Of a stretch of DNA of 64,000 bases, positions 1-12,540 are shown piece by piece (positions within the stretch are counted from its first letter, which is position 1; each line of letters starts with the position of its first letter). The stretch comes from Yponomeuta sedellus. Taxonomy: Eukaryota; Arthropoda; Insecta; Lepidoptera; Yponomeutidae. The notes beneath the pieces were generated by a model. It saw only the letters and a program-made list of their open reading frames with translations. It made no database searches and was not told the origin of the DNA. The DNA lies in NCBI GenBank assembly GCA_934045075.1, contig OW203722.1:12586796-12650795 (forward strand). The letters are read 5' to 3'. The position numbers and the translations under genes are program-made.

Positions 1-453
<453 letters not shown>

Positions 454-472
454 TTATCTCGTGACAAAATAA

Positions 473-851
473 TTGGTTATAGGGCGGCCGCTGGTCTGGG
501 ACGCAACTTGTGTTGATACGCTTGCACAGTCTCATACCCATGCGACCGCCTGCCATGCGGGGTCGGCGGCGTCCAACGCAGAGTCGAATAAGAGGCACAA
601 ATATGCAGCCATAGGGCAGGGCTATATATTTGGTGCCTTTCGGAGTCGAGACTGTGGGGCCACGCGGTCCGGAGGCGCGACTCCTCTTTAAGGAGACCTC
701 GTCGCGCCTAGTTGACGCTTCAGAAGACCCAAGGGCTGGTGCTTACTTTGGCCAAAGAATAAGCCTAGCCATACAGCGAGGCAATGCCGCCAGCCTTCTT
801 GGTACTCTGCCGCCCGACAGCGATCTGGCTCAAATATTTTATTTAAATTAG
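473..851 (+). pseudogene. Retroelement C-terminal domain fragment, frameshifted
   Basis: Two overlapping frames read as one protein tail with a frameshift between them. The first frame (from 473) contains RPLVWDATCVDTLAQSH. The second (from about 630) contains VPFGVETVGPRGPEAR, then DPRAG and FGQRISLAIQRGNAASLLGT, and ends at a stop at 849-851. From memory this W-D-x-T-C-x-D-T ... Q-R-I-S-x-A-x-Q-R-G-N-A block is the end of a widespread reverse-transcriptase-associated ORF in animal genomes; the family assignment is by recognition only. The +1/-1 shift and the microsatellite upstream show a dead 5'-truncated copy. A LINE-like 3' tail lies downstream at 1310-1400. Confidence 0.6.
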
Positions 852-1309
852 AATGTTTTAGGTTTAGTTCCATTTTTATAATATTAGTTTAAGTAGTGAA
901 TTGATTTGGTACATAGCGTAAAGTGAAATTATTAAACCAACACCCTGATATTTTGAAAGATATCGATCTGAGAAAAAGTCATAAAACGAAAATAGTTGTT
1001 GTGAAACAGATACGTTTTTTATAAACAATTATTGTGTTTAATGTTTTGATAATTAATTCTCAGTATGAGTTCTACGTTAATGTTAAACAAATTTCACACT
1101 CAACAAAAAAGACTGGTCGGTTAATTTTTTTTAAACTGCAATTAAGTTGTTTCAAGAATTGTGCATTTTTATGTAACTTAAAAAAATATTACTGGATTTT
1201 ATTTAATTATAGACACTTAACTAAATTGTTAATTGCGGGCATTGGCTGGATACGGATAACCGAGTACAGAAAGACGAATACTAACTGACTGATTGAATTT
1301 AATTGTAAT
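852..1309. other. Non-coding AT-rich spacer
   Basis: AT-rich sequence between a retroelement protein fragment and a LINE-like 3' tail. The longest open frame (1034-1288) is lysine/phenylalanine/isoleucine-rich and resembles no protein I know. It may be the untranslated 3' region of the upstream fragment. Confidence 0.4.
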
Positions 1310-1400
1310 TTTTGTTATTGTTATTGTACTCTGTATATTACATATTTTTTATTTAATGTGCTCTGGTCTACAATAAAGAATATTCTTATCCTTTCTTATT
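1310..1400 (+). mobile_element. LINE 3' terminal tail
   Basis: Ends in TACAATAAAGAATATTCTTA, a tail shared with the copies near 36350 and 32260 and, on the opposite strand, near 56130. The shared terminus containing an AATAAA hexamer marks it as a non-LTR retrotransposon 3' end. No coding part remains here. Confidence 0.6.
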
Positions 1401-1616
1401 TTGGCAGTATACATGGCTATTTTTAAAATACGCAATTTCCAAAACGGATATATTTCGAGATATACTTAGAGATTTACAAAAACTCTTTGTTCTACGACTT
1501 TTGAAAACATTTTGTTCAATTTTCCATTCTACAAATATACAGAACGTTTTTTAGTTTTTCTGATTAGTAGTAGCGATGTTTCAATGATAGTACTCATCGA
1601 AGTACGACAAAACCCA

Positions 1617-1796
1617 TAAAACAAAAGATAACATACGGGCACGCCTGCCATGTATTTCAGAGAGGTAGGCAGATACCAGGGACTGCCACTTACCACAATC
1701 CTGACAGATCACCTTCACTTCATCTGCGTTAATTAATCGTTGCATGCACGCACGCCGCGTTCGGGAGCAAAACTTTCTGCCAAACACAAACAGCAT
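1617..1796 (-). pseudogene. Reverse transcriptase C-terminal remnant
   Basis: Reading the minus strand gives RTRRACMQRLINADEVKVIC followed by QDCGKWQSLVSAYLSEI. This matches the end of the longer retrotransposon fragment at 17073-17765 (RIRRACIQRLMNVDEAKVIC...RGKWQFRSLL) at most positions. It is therefore a short 5'-truncated copy of the same LINE family, lying near the + strand fragment at 473-851 but in opposite orientation. Confidence 0.75.
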
Positions 1797-2324
1797 TTAA
1801 GTAGAAATATCTCTGTAATATAGATACTATCTCTTTCAATTACAATAATCTTGTCCTTCGCTTCGCTTGTTATTATGTTGGCGCTTTTGCGATGGCCAAT
1901 TAGATTTAACAAGCTTGTCTTCCTTGTCAGGGGTCACTTAAAGAATATTCTGATGGGTAGGTTTTTTCCATTAAAACTGCTAATTAAAACGAACCCACGA
2001 TGTAAATTTCCCGGCATTAAACGTCCCCGCGGGCAAGCAACCGAGCCCAAGACGCTCTTCATTAAGAATACATTAGTTTATTAAAGCTTTTTACACTACA
2101 TTCGTTTAATTTTCACCGGAGAGAGGCCTTTGTTTGTTCTCTCCTTTTTTTAAATACTTCTCTGTTCGTTCTTGTTAATGGCACGACAGGGCAGACGAGT
2201 TGCGAATGAAACTAATTAATTCCACTAAATAAATTTGCTCTTTCTTTATTCAACTTTAAGGATCGTCGTTGGTAGGCGCTGTTTTGGGACTTGGTTTAAT
2301 TAACAACAGATAAGAGCAAACAAA

Positions 2325-2640
2325 GGTTCTCGAGTAGAGACCACGAAATTGGCAAACGCAGCGTAGGACGCCCACCGGCTTGCTGGACCGACGATTTGAA
2401 GAAGATTGCTGGCAGTAGCTGGACGAGGATAGCGGAGGACAGAAAGAAGTGCGTGCATTGGATTTGGTCTATGTCTAGCAGTGGGCGACATACTGGCAAA
2501 CGGCCATCGGGGACATTTTGGAGAATAGTGAAATGTGCGACCTTCATGAATCCCAAGCAGGCCGAAATTATTTCCGTTAGAGTGAATCAGTCAAGGAGAG
2601 GTGAGTCGCGTCTTGAGTCGCCCACCGCCCCGCACGCCCC
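2325..2640 (+). mobile_element. LINE 3' end: last RT codons plus 3' UTR
   Basis: The + strand reads IGKRSVGRPPACWTDDLKKI then AGSSWTRIAEDRK, the typical C-terminus of an endonuclease/reverse-transcriptase ORF2 (GKRSxGRPxxRWxDDL). The following bases, 2521-2620, match the reverse complement of 58075-58190 closely, including GTGAATCAGTCAAGGAGAGG. That makes them the 3' UTR of the same LINE family. There is no intact coding capacity. Confidence 0.75.
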
Positions 2641-4009
2641 TCCCCGCCCAGCCTCATTGAAATGCAAGGGATCCTTCTTCTGACGAAATGTTAATGAAAA
2701 CCCTGAAATTTATATTGACTTTGGGGGTGATTTTTTTCCAAGCCAATTCTACTGTTTCTTTGTAACGGGCACTCGAGTCGTCTTCACTTAATATTGGAAT
2801 TTCCGAATGGCATATTTGCACAATTTCACTGCCCATGCGACGTATAAAAGTAAAATGAAAAGGTATTTAATTGCGCTATTGTAGAGCATTTTAAATTGGC
2901 TTCAAGATTTAGCGTTGATGAGTAGGTATATTAGACGGCAGCGGGCGGTAGCTTTATTTATTTGGAAAAATTATATGCAGCAGCCTCATGAAAATTGCAT
3001 TGCACTAAAATGCTGCGGTTTGGATTTATTTTTGTTCATTTCAGCGGATCGCTAAAAGCTTTAGATTACTGCGAAACCGCATCATAACATTTAGTAAATT
3101 ATTAAAGTAGCGTTTAATCATTCGTCGGCGCTGGTATACTCGGGAAACAGAGGCGCAGTCGTCCAGTCTAAACTAAACAATGACTGGATGGGCTGTCAAA
3201 AGTTACCGGAACAATTTGGAGGAGTTTAGCGTTGCGAATGCCAGGGAATTCCTCCGATCCACCGGCCACTGTCACTACGGGACAAGCTATCCTACATTTT
3301 AACAGCAACCAGAATACCTTTTTAGTATCTGCTCGTTTAACCGCAACTAATGTTAGTTCGTGCTGTTCTTGCATAACATTTTCCAAGCTCAAACATTAAC
3401 AGAAAAGGAGCATTGCGCTTTTACACTTCATTACACCATATATAAGCTCATTGCTCAAAATTATCTACGTCTTTTACGTTATAGTATAGGAACACTTTTG
3501 TCAAAATTTCAACCGATTTTATGTTACACCACGCCGAAGATGAGACGTTTTTCGAAAAAACGTTATTATCATTAAAGTGAATGTATACGTACAGAGATGA
3601 CACTGGTATTATCATTTGTGTCACAACTTCCCTAGTTTTCCAGGCATTTGGTGGCAGTTAATTTAGACCATGATAAGCGCTTAACGCATTAACACCGGTT
3701 ATGACAACGATAATTGCTTACTCGTGTGATCACATACTTAAAGAACTACAAAATAAACCGAGGAAAGGAATTTTCATTGATCAAACCATACTCGTATTTG
3801 TGACAACATCGCTGACCTCCATCGTAAAGGACAGCATTCAAATAATGTAATATTAATTAGTTTTTTCTTAATATCAAAATAATTGTTATAATAATAAGGT
3901 ATTGACTATTTAGTATTGATGACTATGCATTTTGTTAATACCAAAATAATAATAATATTAATGGTATTGTAGATGTAGTTAGACCTAAGATTTCTGCACT
4001 TGGCCTCAT
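2641..4009. other. Gene-free spacer
   Basis: No open frame with protein-like composition, no RNA gene and no recognisable repeat. The short frames at 2654-2836 and 3168-3392 on the minus strand and 3360-3575 on the plus strand have no signal I can support. Confidence 0.5.
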
Positions 4010-4492
4010 AGTTGGGCCATTTTACGTAGCAAGCGCTGAGGTACCTATGTTAACACTTCAAACACTAGGGTTTCCTCTCCATATTTTCTTTCACCGTTAG
4101 CGAGTGGTATTACTGTTGTGTGGTGTCGGCCTAGAGAATAGCCCAACCCAATTCTTACCGCGGGTGTCGTAAAGGCGACTAAGGAAAACAAACCGGGGGG
4201 TGGGCAGCAGCGCCCCCTGCAGTACAATTCCACCGAACTGCGATCCCCAACCCGCATGCCCAGCGTGGGGATTTTGGGCATTACCCCCTATGATAGCTCA
4301 ACGTGGCGTTCTTCAGGGGAGGGATATGTCCAGCAGTGGACTAGTATAGCCTGCCGACGACGAGTGGTATTATATTATAACTTCACAAATGTACATAACT
4401 AAAGAAAACAAAGTCGTACATGCCGGAATCCAAACCCACGACCTTCCGATTGAGAAACTTGCGTTCTACCGCTCCGCTACCATCGCTCTTCT
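4010..4492 (-). mobile_element. SINE (family C) split by a LINE insertion
   Basis: 4010-4112 and 4361-4492 are two parts of one tRNA-derived SINE. The right part, read on the minus strand, has a tRNA-like head (TAGCGGAGCGGTAGAACGC, a box A-like core, then a decayed box B, GGTTTGGATTCC). The body (tcacaaatgtacataa..., cactt-caaacact-...-gtttcct) matches the fuller copy at 50093-50365. The two parts are separated by a 248-bp LINE fragment flanked by a repeated 12-bp target site. Confidence 0.7.
4113..4360 (+). mobile_element. 5'-truncated LINE insertion with target-site duplication
   Basis: The 3' end carries GGGATATGTCCAGCAGTGGA and TAGTATAGCCTG followed by a short GAC/GACGAC tail. The same terminus occurs at 13700, 31720 (minus) and 62410. 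The 12-base sequence CGAGTGGTATTA lies immediately on both sides (4101-4112 and 4361-4372). It is a target-site duplication showing insertion into an older SINE. Confidence 0.8.
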
Positions 4493-7080
4493 TTACTAAT
4501 TTATAGCTTAAGTTAATTTAAAATTATACAATGTGTTCTCAATCAATATTATTCACTATTTAAAGAAAACTATTGAGTATTTTAAACTTTTGCTTAAGTC
4601 TATATTAAAAGCGGCTTTATTTTAATAATGCCATGTATAACACAGTCTGTTTTCGAGAAGTAGACGTCAGTGGACTTTTCTCATGTCGTCACTTTCCGAC
4701 CCTTCCACTATCTACTTTTAGACCTCACGTTGAACTCCGGGCTGAGCATCAATCTACATAGGGACTAAAGTTACTTCTCCGCTGAAGTCGACTGAATTGT
4801 AAAGGAGAAAACTGAACTAGATTGAATAATTTTAATCGTTTCGCTTGATGAAATGTGTACAACCAATTCATCATCCAAGAATCACGAGGGATCAGAGTAT
4901 TATAGATCGAAATACAATTGAAGGGCCATCAAACCGTCCAGTTATTGCGATAAGGTGAGTTCCTGATTTAGAGATGAAAAATGGGCCCGGACTGGTGTCT
5001 ATACTTAGTTTTAAAAGCTTTCTGATATTTTCGAGCGTCTCTGTTGTCAATCAACTAGCAATAAGCTGTGTTCTAAATCTACTTTATACCACTGCACTTG
5101 CATTAGTACGATTGATTACCGATTTATCTGTCGGCATGGGCAATAAATCTTCATCATCCATTAAAGCTTACAACTCTAGTTTTGATTAGATTTTTAATGG
5201 CACAATTATACGTAAATAATGGGTGTTTAAATATGATCCATTTTATAAGAAGAACAGGTTCCTAATATTTTAACAAGAATTAAACTCTTTAATCAGTCCA
5301 TTAGACAGGATGTTTTGTAAATAGCATTAGCTCACTTTGTTCTTTTCATAGAAGAGCAGAGCTCGGTCGCTTGTCGGCTGTCGGATCGCGATAACGTATC
5401 GGATTACAATGAATAATAAACGACGGATTGTTGCTGCTTTCCCGGTACATTCCACTGTTGCATCGCTAATGCATCGCCGGCCTTTTATTTATCTACAGCG
5501 CTGTTTACAGTTACACGAAAGCTCATAAGCGTATCAGGTTTCCTCTATTAATACCGGCTTGTTTTATATTGAATCAGTTTTAATGTTATCTGTGATGAAA
5601 AAGTTGCATTATTTGAAGTTGTAGGGCAAGTTTGTGTGGTCGGTAATGGCATTGCGTGGCTAGAGGTCCGTCTCGTAGCAGGCGCCGAGCGGTCGCGACT
5701 TTCATTAAAGACACATTACTCCTTTTATTCTTGTTTAGATTGCAAATTCTCTCACAGTCCTTTGTCTCATTTATTTACGGCGTATTCAATTTAAATACTG
5801 CTCCTTTCACGTTTATCGTTCTAGGAATAGCTTGAGCGGACCCCGCCCCTGTTTTATTTGTTAGTCGGTTTTGCTCTTCTTGCCGATTCCGGAATTCCAT
5901 TATACTTTCAGATTTATATTCTGCGGTATAGGTTACCAACTAAACTAAAAACGGTAAAAAAAATAATTACTAAACTGAATACAGTCCCAAAGAGCGAAAG
6001 ATTTTTCTCGAGTTGACGCGTCTGCGTCAGGCCCAAGTTTCTAGAGGCGTAATTAAAACTTAAAGTCCTATTATGCCGGTGGAGTGTGGCGGGAATTAGA
6101 ACTGTGCCAAGTGTCGGATTTCGGACGTGCCTCGCATCCGCAATGCACTCGGTGTCACTGGGCGCTGCGCCGCTGTGTACCGACTACGGCCCGCCAGCCG
6201 CCCGCCCTGTCCCGCTGCGACCGCGGATTTTCGCTAATCCCTCGCATATTTTTCTACCCGCCAAGTAGGGCAAACGCTGGTTTCCGGAGATTATAAAGCA
6301 AATATATGTAAGCCCGCAACACACGCTGCCTGCGCTTTACACCAGGCAAACTTTTGTTTCATTAATTTAAAACAAATTATTTGTTCCATTTTAAGATTCA
6401 TTATAAGTGGACACAGCGAGTGGAGAGGAAAGTTTTTATGAGCAGACATTAAAAGGGAACAAAAGTAGCCCCACATTTATCGCTCTTGCTTAGTATACAG
6501 AATCATAAAGTTATATCTTCAGGGGTGTACAGCTCCATTGAGATTAAAACCTCAGCGCAGTGCGGGCCTAATTAAAACCCTGGCAGCGAGGGCGCGTCAC
6601 GGCTTCGCAGGCCCAAGTCGCGCTTTGCGGTGAAGACTTCCTACCCGATACTGTCCCAAATAAATACTTGGCAGTAACCTGCAGGTCTACTACTAGATTG
6701 AGGGCATACTTTTTGGCACCGATTTTTCTTATAGTGCTATTAGTGTATTATACTATATAGTGTATTATTTATTATACTTTACAGAGATGCGGAGTTAAAA
6801 ACAAATAAATTTATACAATATAAAAAAAAACATGCATCTTTTTTTGTAAAATCTCAGACTCTTACTCCTCATTGCGTACAACTGCCCTAGCAATTTTCAA
6901 AGATCAGGTAGGTACTCGCTACGGGCACTAGCCAATTATCCACCAAACATGGCATAATGTTTCATGTTTTTGGTCATGCTTCACCAAATATCGAGAATTT
7001 TTTAGAAGGGCCTAAGCATGGAGGCGTTACTTCCCGCATCAACAGGGGGTAGTCTAGAAAAGATGTTAGACGCTGAAATG
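4493..7080. other. Gene-free spacer
   Basis: No coding signal. GC-richer islands at about 6080-6270 and 6540-6620 contain short open frames, but they have no homology that I recognise and no repeat match within the window. They could be conserved regulatory DNA or untranslated first exons of the downstream semaphorin gene, which the sequence alone cannot decide. Confidence 0.4.
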
Positions 7081-7126
7081 AAACAATTTTTTTCAGTACA
7101 GCGCGCTGTACTGAAAAAAATTGTTT
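7081..7126. repeat. 46-bp perfect palindrome
   Basis: The left arm begins AAACAATTTTTTTCAGTACA and the centre is GCGCGC. Every base from 7081 to 7126 pairs with its mirror position, with no spacer. The pairing fails at the next base outward (G at 7080, T at 7127). No flanking element is obvious. Confidence 0.97.
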
Positions 7127-10100
7127 TGCCTCTTAAAGTCAATACACATTTCGTATTTTCAATTACTAGCAAAACAAACATAAATTAACGGTTTCACTTT
7201 TCCAAACATTGTTGCTAACAGCATAAAGAAGAAGTTTAATTGTATTGGAAGATATATTATGACACGTTGAGCGTAACAAAGCATGTCAATTAACTTGTTT
7301 AATGACGTCTGATATGCGTTAATACTGAAGGTACAGATTCAATTTAATAAAGTTCTCTGAGCTTCCGAAGTGTTCCATATTCCTTATTAAATAAAGGGGC
7401 TAAAGTTCTATGACATTTTAATTAGCTTTACAAAATGAGCACTACTAGCATAAGCTACCTACCCCTCCGGCGACATATGGCTGATGAGATGAAATATTTT
7501 TGCTCTTGAAAATAAAAGACTTTGCGATGCGAAGTTCTCATTGGTTTTATGTCCAAGCAGTATGTACTTCCCCATTGCTATCTAATTTCTATAGTAAGCC
7601 CGTTGCCGACTGAAGTTTGGACTGTTGAAAATTTCGCGTGAAAACAACTACACATTTCCGTGCACTAGGCGAGATGGCCGTAATTGCCAGTAGCTTTTAG
7701 CGGCTCCCGGATTCGGAGGCAGATTCAGGTAATTAATGCGCTGGCGCATTGCTGCAAAAATGTTCGGGATTAAGAGCCTGCGCCGGAACACACGTGATAC
7801 AGTGTCGGCCAAGACATAGCTTCTCGCGGGGCGATGAATCACGGGAACACTGAGGTATACTCTTATTTCCGATTTACAGTATAGTTATACGTCGCGTATC
7901 GTTAGATTCGTAAGCCAACTAATTACAATTACGGAATACGGACAGCATAGACAGCGCTACAGGCGAGCGAGTATCTGCGGCGGCAGAGAACCAGAGTCAC
8001 GAACGCATCTTGGGACCACCTCCAAGTCCCAACAAAATAAATATATTTCGCTGATTCGAGACGAAATTTGCAAGTCTGCCAAGAATATTCGTACCAAATC
8101 GTTTTCCTATAATTGGAGTACATGTGAATTTGTATTCAGTAGCGCATCCACCGCGGATGGAATTTCGCCATTTCGCAGGAGCTCCGTCCTCCATCATGCG
8201 TAGTTATTGAAGTAATTTGTGTAACCCTCCGCATTATTCGAGAGAATATTTTAACCTTATTACATTGAATCGAACCCCTTCTTCATGATCGGAGGAATGA
8301 ATGTGGCTTGATGGATTGATGACGCAATGGGATGAGCGATACGTGCGGATATCAAAACGTATGTGATTTAATGTGCGCTTAGGGCATGGCGCGTGTCTCA
8401 ATATAAATGTCCTGAAACTGAAATAATTTATCTTTCGGCAATTCTTGCGAAGTGGGCCCTACGACTACTTTCAGTTACATAGTCTTTTTACTGCTACCGT
8501 AAGTTTCGAAGATTGTGTAAGGGCGCATAAGTATCGGGTTATTTCCGGCACGTAAGCTTGGAAAGTGACTGCGATGGTGAATGCATGCAGTATATTTGCA
8601 CAAAGCTTGGCGCGGCGCGGTGCAGTGACAGTTTTGAAGGTTATCAGCGTCACACTCCCGTGCCGTAAGGGGGAGCTTAGGTGGTGGCTGCGGCGCCCGC
8701 ATCTCTTACCTGTGTCTACGCAAGTTCTCATCTCATAAACACGCTTCACACAAAAACCAAGACTGTTGAATAAATACTTCACGAAACTTTCTGTTCAATA
8801 GAATAATTTTTGTGCAAAATATGCATTTTCTTCTCACAATGTAACAAGAAAACCTTTTTATGGAACCGATAAAATGGGGATACTCGCCGAGCAGCTTAGT
8901 TGTTTTTTCGCAGAGTATCCAGTTTTACGTCCTGCAATCCGTCTGCTGATTTGGCTTCACGTTTTATTTCACAATGTTTATGATCCTAAACGTTACTTAA
9001 TGATGGAGTATGGACTTTTTTTATTCATTGTTGGGAACTCCTCGTGTTCGGATAACTATTGCTGAACAAAAGTAGTAGTTTTATATAAAATAGGGAAAAT
9101 TCAAAAGAATGCAGTGCGACGATGCGACGGTGGCTGTCGGCGAGCTTAGAGCTCATTTCACGCCGCCCGCTCTCATATTTTACACTATCTGAAGTCTTCA
9201 CGGACGGCGGCAAGAAAGAACATAGCACCCCGAAAAGCATAAACATCCTTTATTACCTGTTCCGAAAGCGCAGTTTCGCTTAGAAAGTATCCTTATTCGG
9301 CGGATACACGGAGCACTTACGACATAATGTATGCTTATATAAGGTATACATAAGCAGCGCGAAACAAAGAATGTAGCTCTATGTATTAAAGTCGTTATTA
9401 TGCTCAAGATAAATCAATTACGGTAGTGGTGGTGTTTCTGGGAAATTATTTTACAACGTCGCTTTGAGACTGCTAAAATACAACGTAAAACATGCTAAGT
9501 ACCACTACCAACAAACAAAGTGGACAACGTAGAAATTTTGTCAGTGAAGCAATTTTGGTGAGAATGCTGTACTTGTCGGTGGATCTAAGAAGATTTTTAT
9601 GCAAGTCCCATAAAACTTTTATGTTAGCCACAACAATATGGCCAATCGGATTAACTTTCCAAACGCGGCCCCTAGTCACCGCTACATAGTGCTTTGGGTT
9701 ATAACGGTAGATTTAAAGCCTTCAAAATCGAGCATCGTTCAGTTGCCCCGTACCTACAACATATAGCACTAAAACCGTCTTATCTCCCCTACTTGTTTGG
9801 GTAAATGGATGACAACTTCTTCCGTAGAATGCATCTTTGAGGAGCGTCAAGATAAGATTTTATGTTCAAATAATGTTCGTCGGGTCAAATAAAGCAGGGA
9901 AAGTAAAAGGACAGTCCATATTTAGATACAAAGAGCATGTTAAACAACGCAAAAAACTGTTTTAGCATGGCGCTAACGAACGTGCATCGAACGGCATTAT
10001 TAAAGGTTGTAGACGGAAGATTAAATCTCCATTAAAAGCCGCTCGTAACGTGAGTGTCATCGATAGGTGTCATGCAGTGAGCTGTCGCATCGCCTGTTGA

Positions 10101-11084
10101 GCACATCAATCAAGGCGCGATCGCCAGTAATCTGCTGTCATCGCGCGCGGCGCTGGCAGTGCGGCAGGAGAGGCGGAGCTGCCCCCAGCAGGTCCACTCC
10201 ACTGACCTACATCCGCTTTGGCACCGCTCACAATCGTCGCTTCAACTTAATTGTCCCGACACTTCGCTCTCCTAACGACTGTGCCGCAATCCGCCGATTT
10301 AAGGGGACTCGCTGAATAGGTGTCACTGCGACCGACCCCTTTGGTTGGCTTTGCGGCATATATATTTGAGATCAGGTCAAAAGGTGCGCTGTTAAAGGAA
10401 ATTAATTCACAGTGTTAGTCCGGGAGCCGTATTAATTGGCCGGGGTCCTTATTCATCTCCGCAGGGTATTCAATATGCTCTGCTCGTATTGTACTTTCTG
10501 CTTTTTGCATGGTCACAAAAGGTTTTCTTTAACAAATGTGCATGTGGCCGTGTTAAGCTCACGTTTTTGGAGAATAAAGTAAAAATTTCTACACTCTGAC
10601 TAGATGTTGTGTCACGTACATATAATGGAAAAGGGGGATTACAATTTGCCTCTGTGACGGCGTCGTCCAATTACATTAATCTGGCGCACTGGCGCCTCGG
10701 CGCCGCCGCCGCAAGCAACTTGATTAAAAATTCTATTAGTTAAAAGGCACAGACATCGCCTTAATAGATAAAGTGTGCGATGCTAGTGTGCAACTTGCAG
10801 TGCTCGCGAAATTTGTTGCTTTTTGACAGGTTGAATGGAAAGGCCCAGAGGTCGTAGAAGATGTGGACGCCTGTACACGCATCGGAAGATGACATTAAGT
10901 CAATTGCAAGCCCAGAGGCAGGCTGCAGGACGCCTGCGTCCAATAAGGGGGCTCTAAACATAAAAACAATGCGTTACATGTCACTTTCGGAGTTCTTATT
11001 TTGAATTTTTTTACTAACATGATTAAAGAATATTTAAATTGAAATGTCAAATTTATTAGTTATTTTTTAAGTAGCCTATATACG
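7127..11084. other. Gene-free spacer
   Basis: Contains only short open frames without recognisable protein features. The longest is the 103-codon minus frame at 8471-8782, which lacks any domain and overlaps another frame of similar length. A GC-rich patch lies at about 10040-10330. No RNA gene or repeat copy was recognised. Confidence 0.4.
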
Positions 11085-11180
11085 TCCCAGGCACCGGCAC
11101 ATGAGTTCTCTAAGAGAGAGAGAGAGAGAGTATGGGCTTAGTTAGCACGCGTGCCCACCGGCAATTCCAAGCGCTGTGTT
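11085..11180 (-). mobile_element. SINE family C fragment with (GA)n tract
   Basis: GTAGCCTATATACGTCCC followed by a run of GA repeats (about 11114-11130) and then ...TTAGCACGCGTGCCCACCG match the distal (non-tRNA) end of the SINE family at 12541, 17805 and 50093. The tRNA-like part is missing. Confidence 0.65.
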
Positions 11181-11184
11181 CTCC

Positions 11185-11292
11185 GTTCTTTTTGTTTTTT
11201 GTGAATTTTATGTTTAGTAATATGTTTTAAATTTGTTACTGTGGCGTGTGCACTGTTTCTATAATAAATGTTTCTTCTTCTTCTTCTTCTTC
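11185..11292 (+). mobile_element. LINE 3' tail with (CTT)n end
   Basis: The segment runs through GTTTTTTGTGAATTTTATG to CTATAATAAATGTTTCTTC and ends in repeated CTT. It is a close match to 45845-45950. A shared end with an AATAAA and a trinucleotide tail marks the 3' end of a non-LTR element. Confidence 0.65.
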
Positions 11293-11737
11293 ATTTGAAC
11301 ACCTTGGAAGTGTCCGAGGTGTTACAATTTTTACTACGAACTTATTTACTTCGGACGGACTTCTCTAGACTTAAGTTTTAGTCAAACTAACAATAATTAC
11401 TAAAATTGAATATGTTTGCTCTTGCGCGTATATCGCAAGCTTATTCTGAGTTTGTTCAAGCTATTTGCCGAGCATAGCACTAGTATAGTATACTATTTCC
11501 AACAACATGTTAAGCTGGTGATTACTAAACTCAATCCACAGATAAACCTTGTCGGTTTCGGGGGGATGGGAGGCATTATATTGCATGGATTTTTTTCTTA
11601 CTCTAAATAAATAAATAAAAAAAAAGAAAGAACTTAGTGAGTACAACAATTAAGTTATATTCATATTATTAATATTTATTTGGTGTTGAACAGATTTTTT
11701 AATTATATATAACATAACATGATATACAAGCACATAT
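11293..11737. other. Gene-free spacer
   Basis: AT-rich with no protein-like frame. Overlapping frames on both strands at 11416-11649 have no recognisable features. Confidence 0.4.
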
Positions 11738-11911
11738 ATTGCTTCTGGCCCCACACTAGATACCCTGTGTCGAGGGAACCAGAAACAACGACATCACAAA
11801 CATGTAAACATCCAAGACCTGGGTTTTTTTTTGTCCCCAGCCGGGATTCGAACCCGGGACCTCTTGCATGGTAGGCAGACGCGCTACCGCTACGCCACAG
11901 AGGTCGTCAAT
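11738..11911 (-). mobile_element. tRNA-derived SINE, family A
   Basis: On the minus strand the element starts with a tRNA-like head (about 11905 down to 11833): box A TGGCGTAGCGG, a loop region, and box B GGTTCGAATCC, closing with CCGGCTGGGGAC. A tail follows, ending ...GGCCAGAAGCAAT. A second copy with the same boundaries lies at 46505-46680. The pairing in the putative anticodon stem is poor and the tail is shared, so this is a SINE rather than a functional tRNA gene. Confidence 0.85.
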
Positions 11912-12540
11912 ATAGTGCATACCTAAATGTTTTAATTTCATATGCCTCATTATTTTCTTTAAATTATTTTTTCAGATAATTACTGAGACAATTAGATACT
12001 ACAAAATCTATGAAAATCTAATACAAATCAAAAAAAAATAATAAAAAAGTTGTAAGAATACGTAATACCTAATGTTAACTTCAGAACTGACTTTTCAATC
12101 ACATTTCTCGGTGATATCTATTTACCCTAGCTAGCCTATTTGTATCATTGTTTGTATTCCGAAGCTTGTACCATAATTTCTACCTGTAGTGAGTATTGAC
12201 GACAGGCTATTTTCCATTTCCCAGAGCTGTTTGCTTGCGAGCGCTTTTAGAAACCTGCGTAAGTACATTTGAACACTGGTTCACTAGAAAAGTTTCTTTA
12301 GGACTCAGTTGCGGAGAGCACAGTTTCATTGGCTCAAGAGAGTTAGAAAGAAAACAACACGTGTAGTCGCGACACTCCTTTCCGGATTGGGATATCTGCG
12401 GGCGGCGAGCGTCGAGCGGTCGCAGAGATTTACCGCGACACCGCGTCCGACCGCCGGACAATCTCGCGCCGTATCTTGGGCCCTCGTCTAGCCGTGAGAA
12501 AATCCTAAGAATGGAGAGCGGTCGTCGCTGTGCGATATAA

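Noticed and set aside
482..489. NotI-like GCGGCCGC near the start as a cloning-vector junction
   Set aside because: It sits inside the retroelement protein frame (GRPLVWD), so it is explained by that sequence.
8471..8782. 103-codon minus frame
   Set aside because: No domain, no codon or composition bias, and it overlaps a second frame of similar length.
11833..11905. Minus-strand tRNA-like sequence as a tRNA gene
   Set aside because: Good box A and box B, but a weak anticodon stem and a second copy at 46505-46680 sharing the non-tRNA tail.
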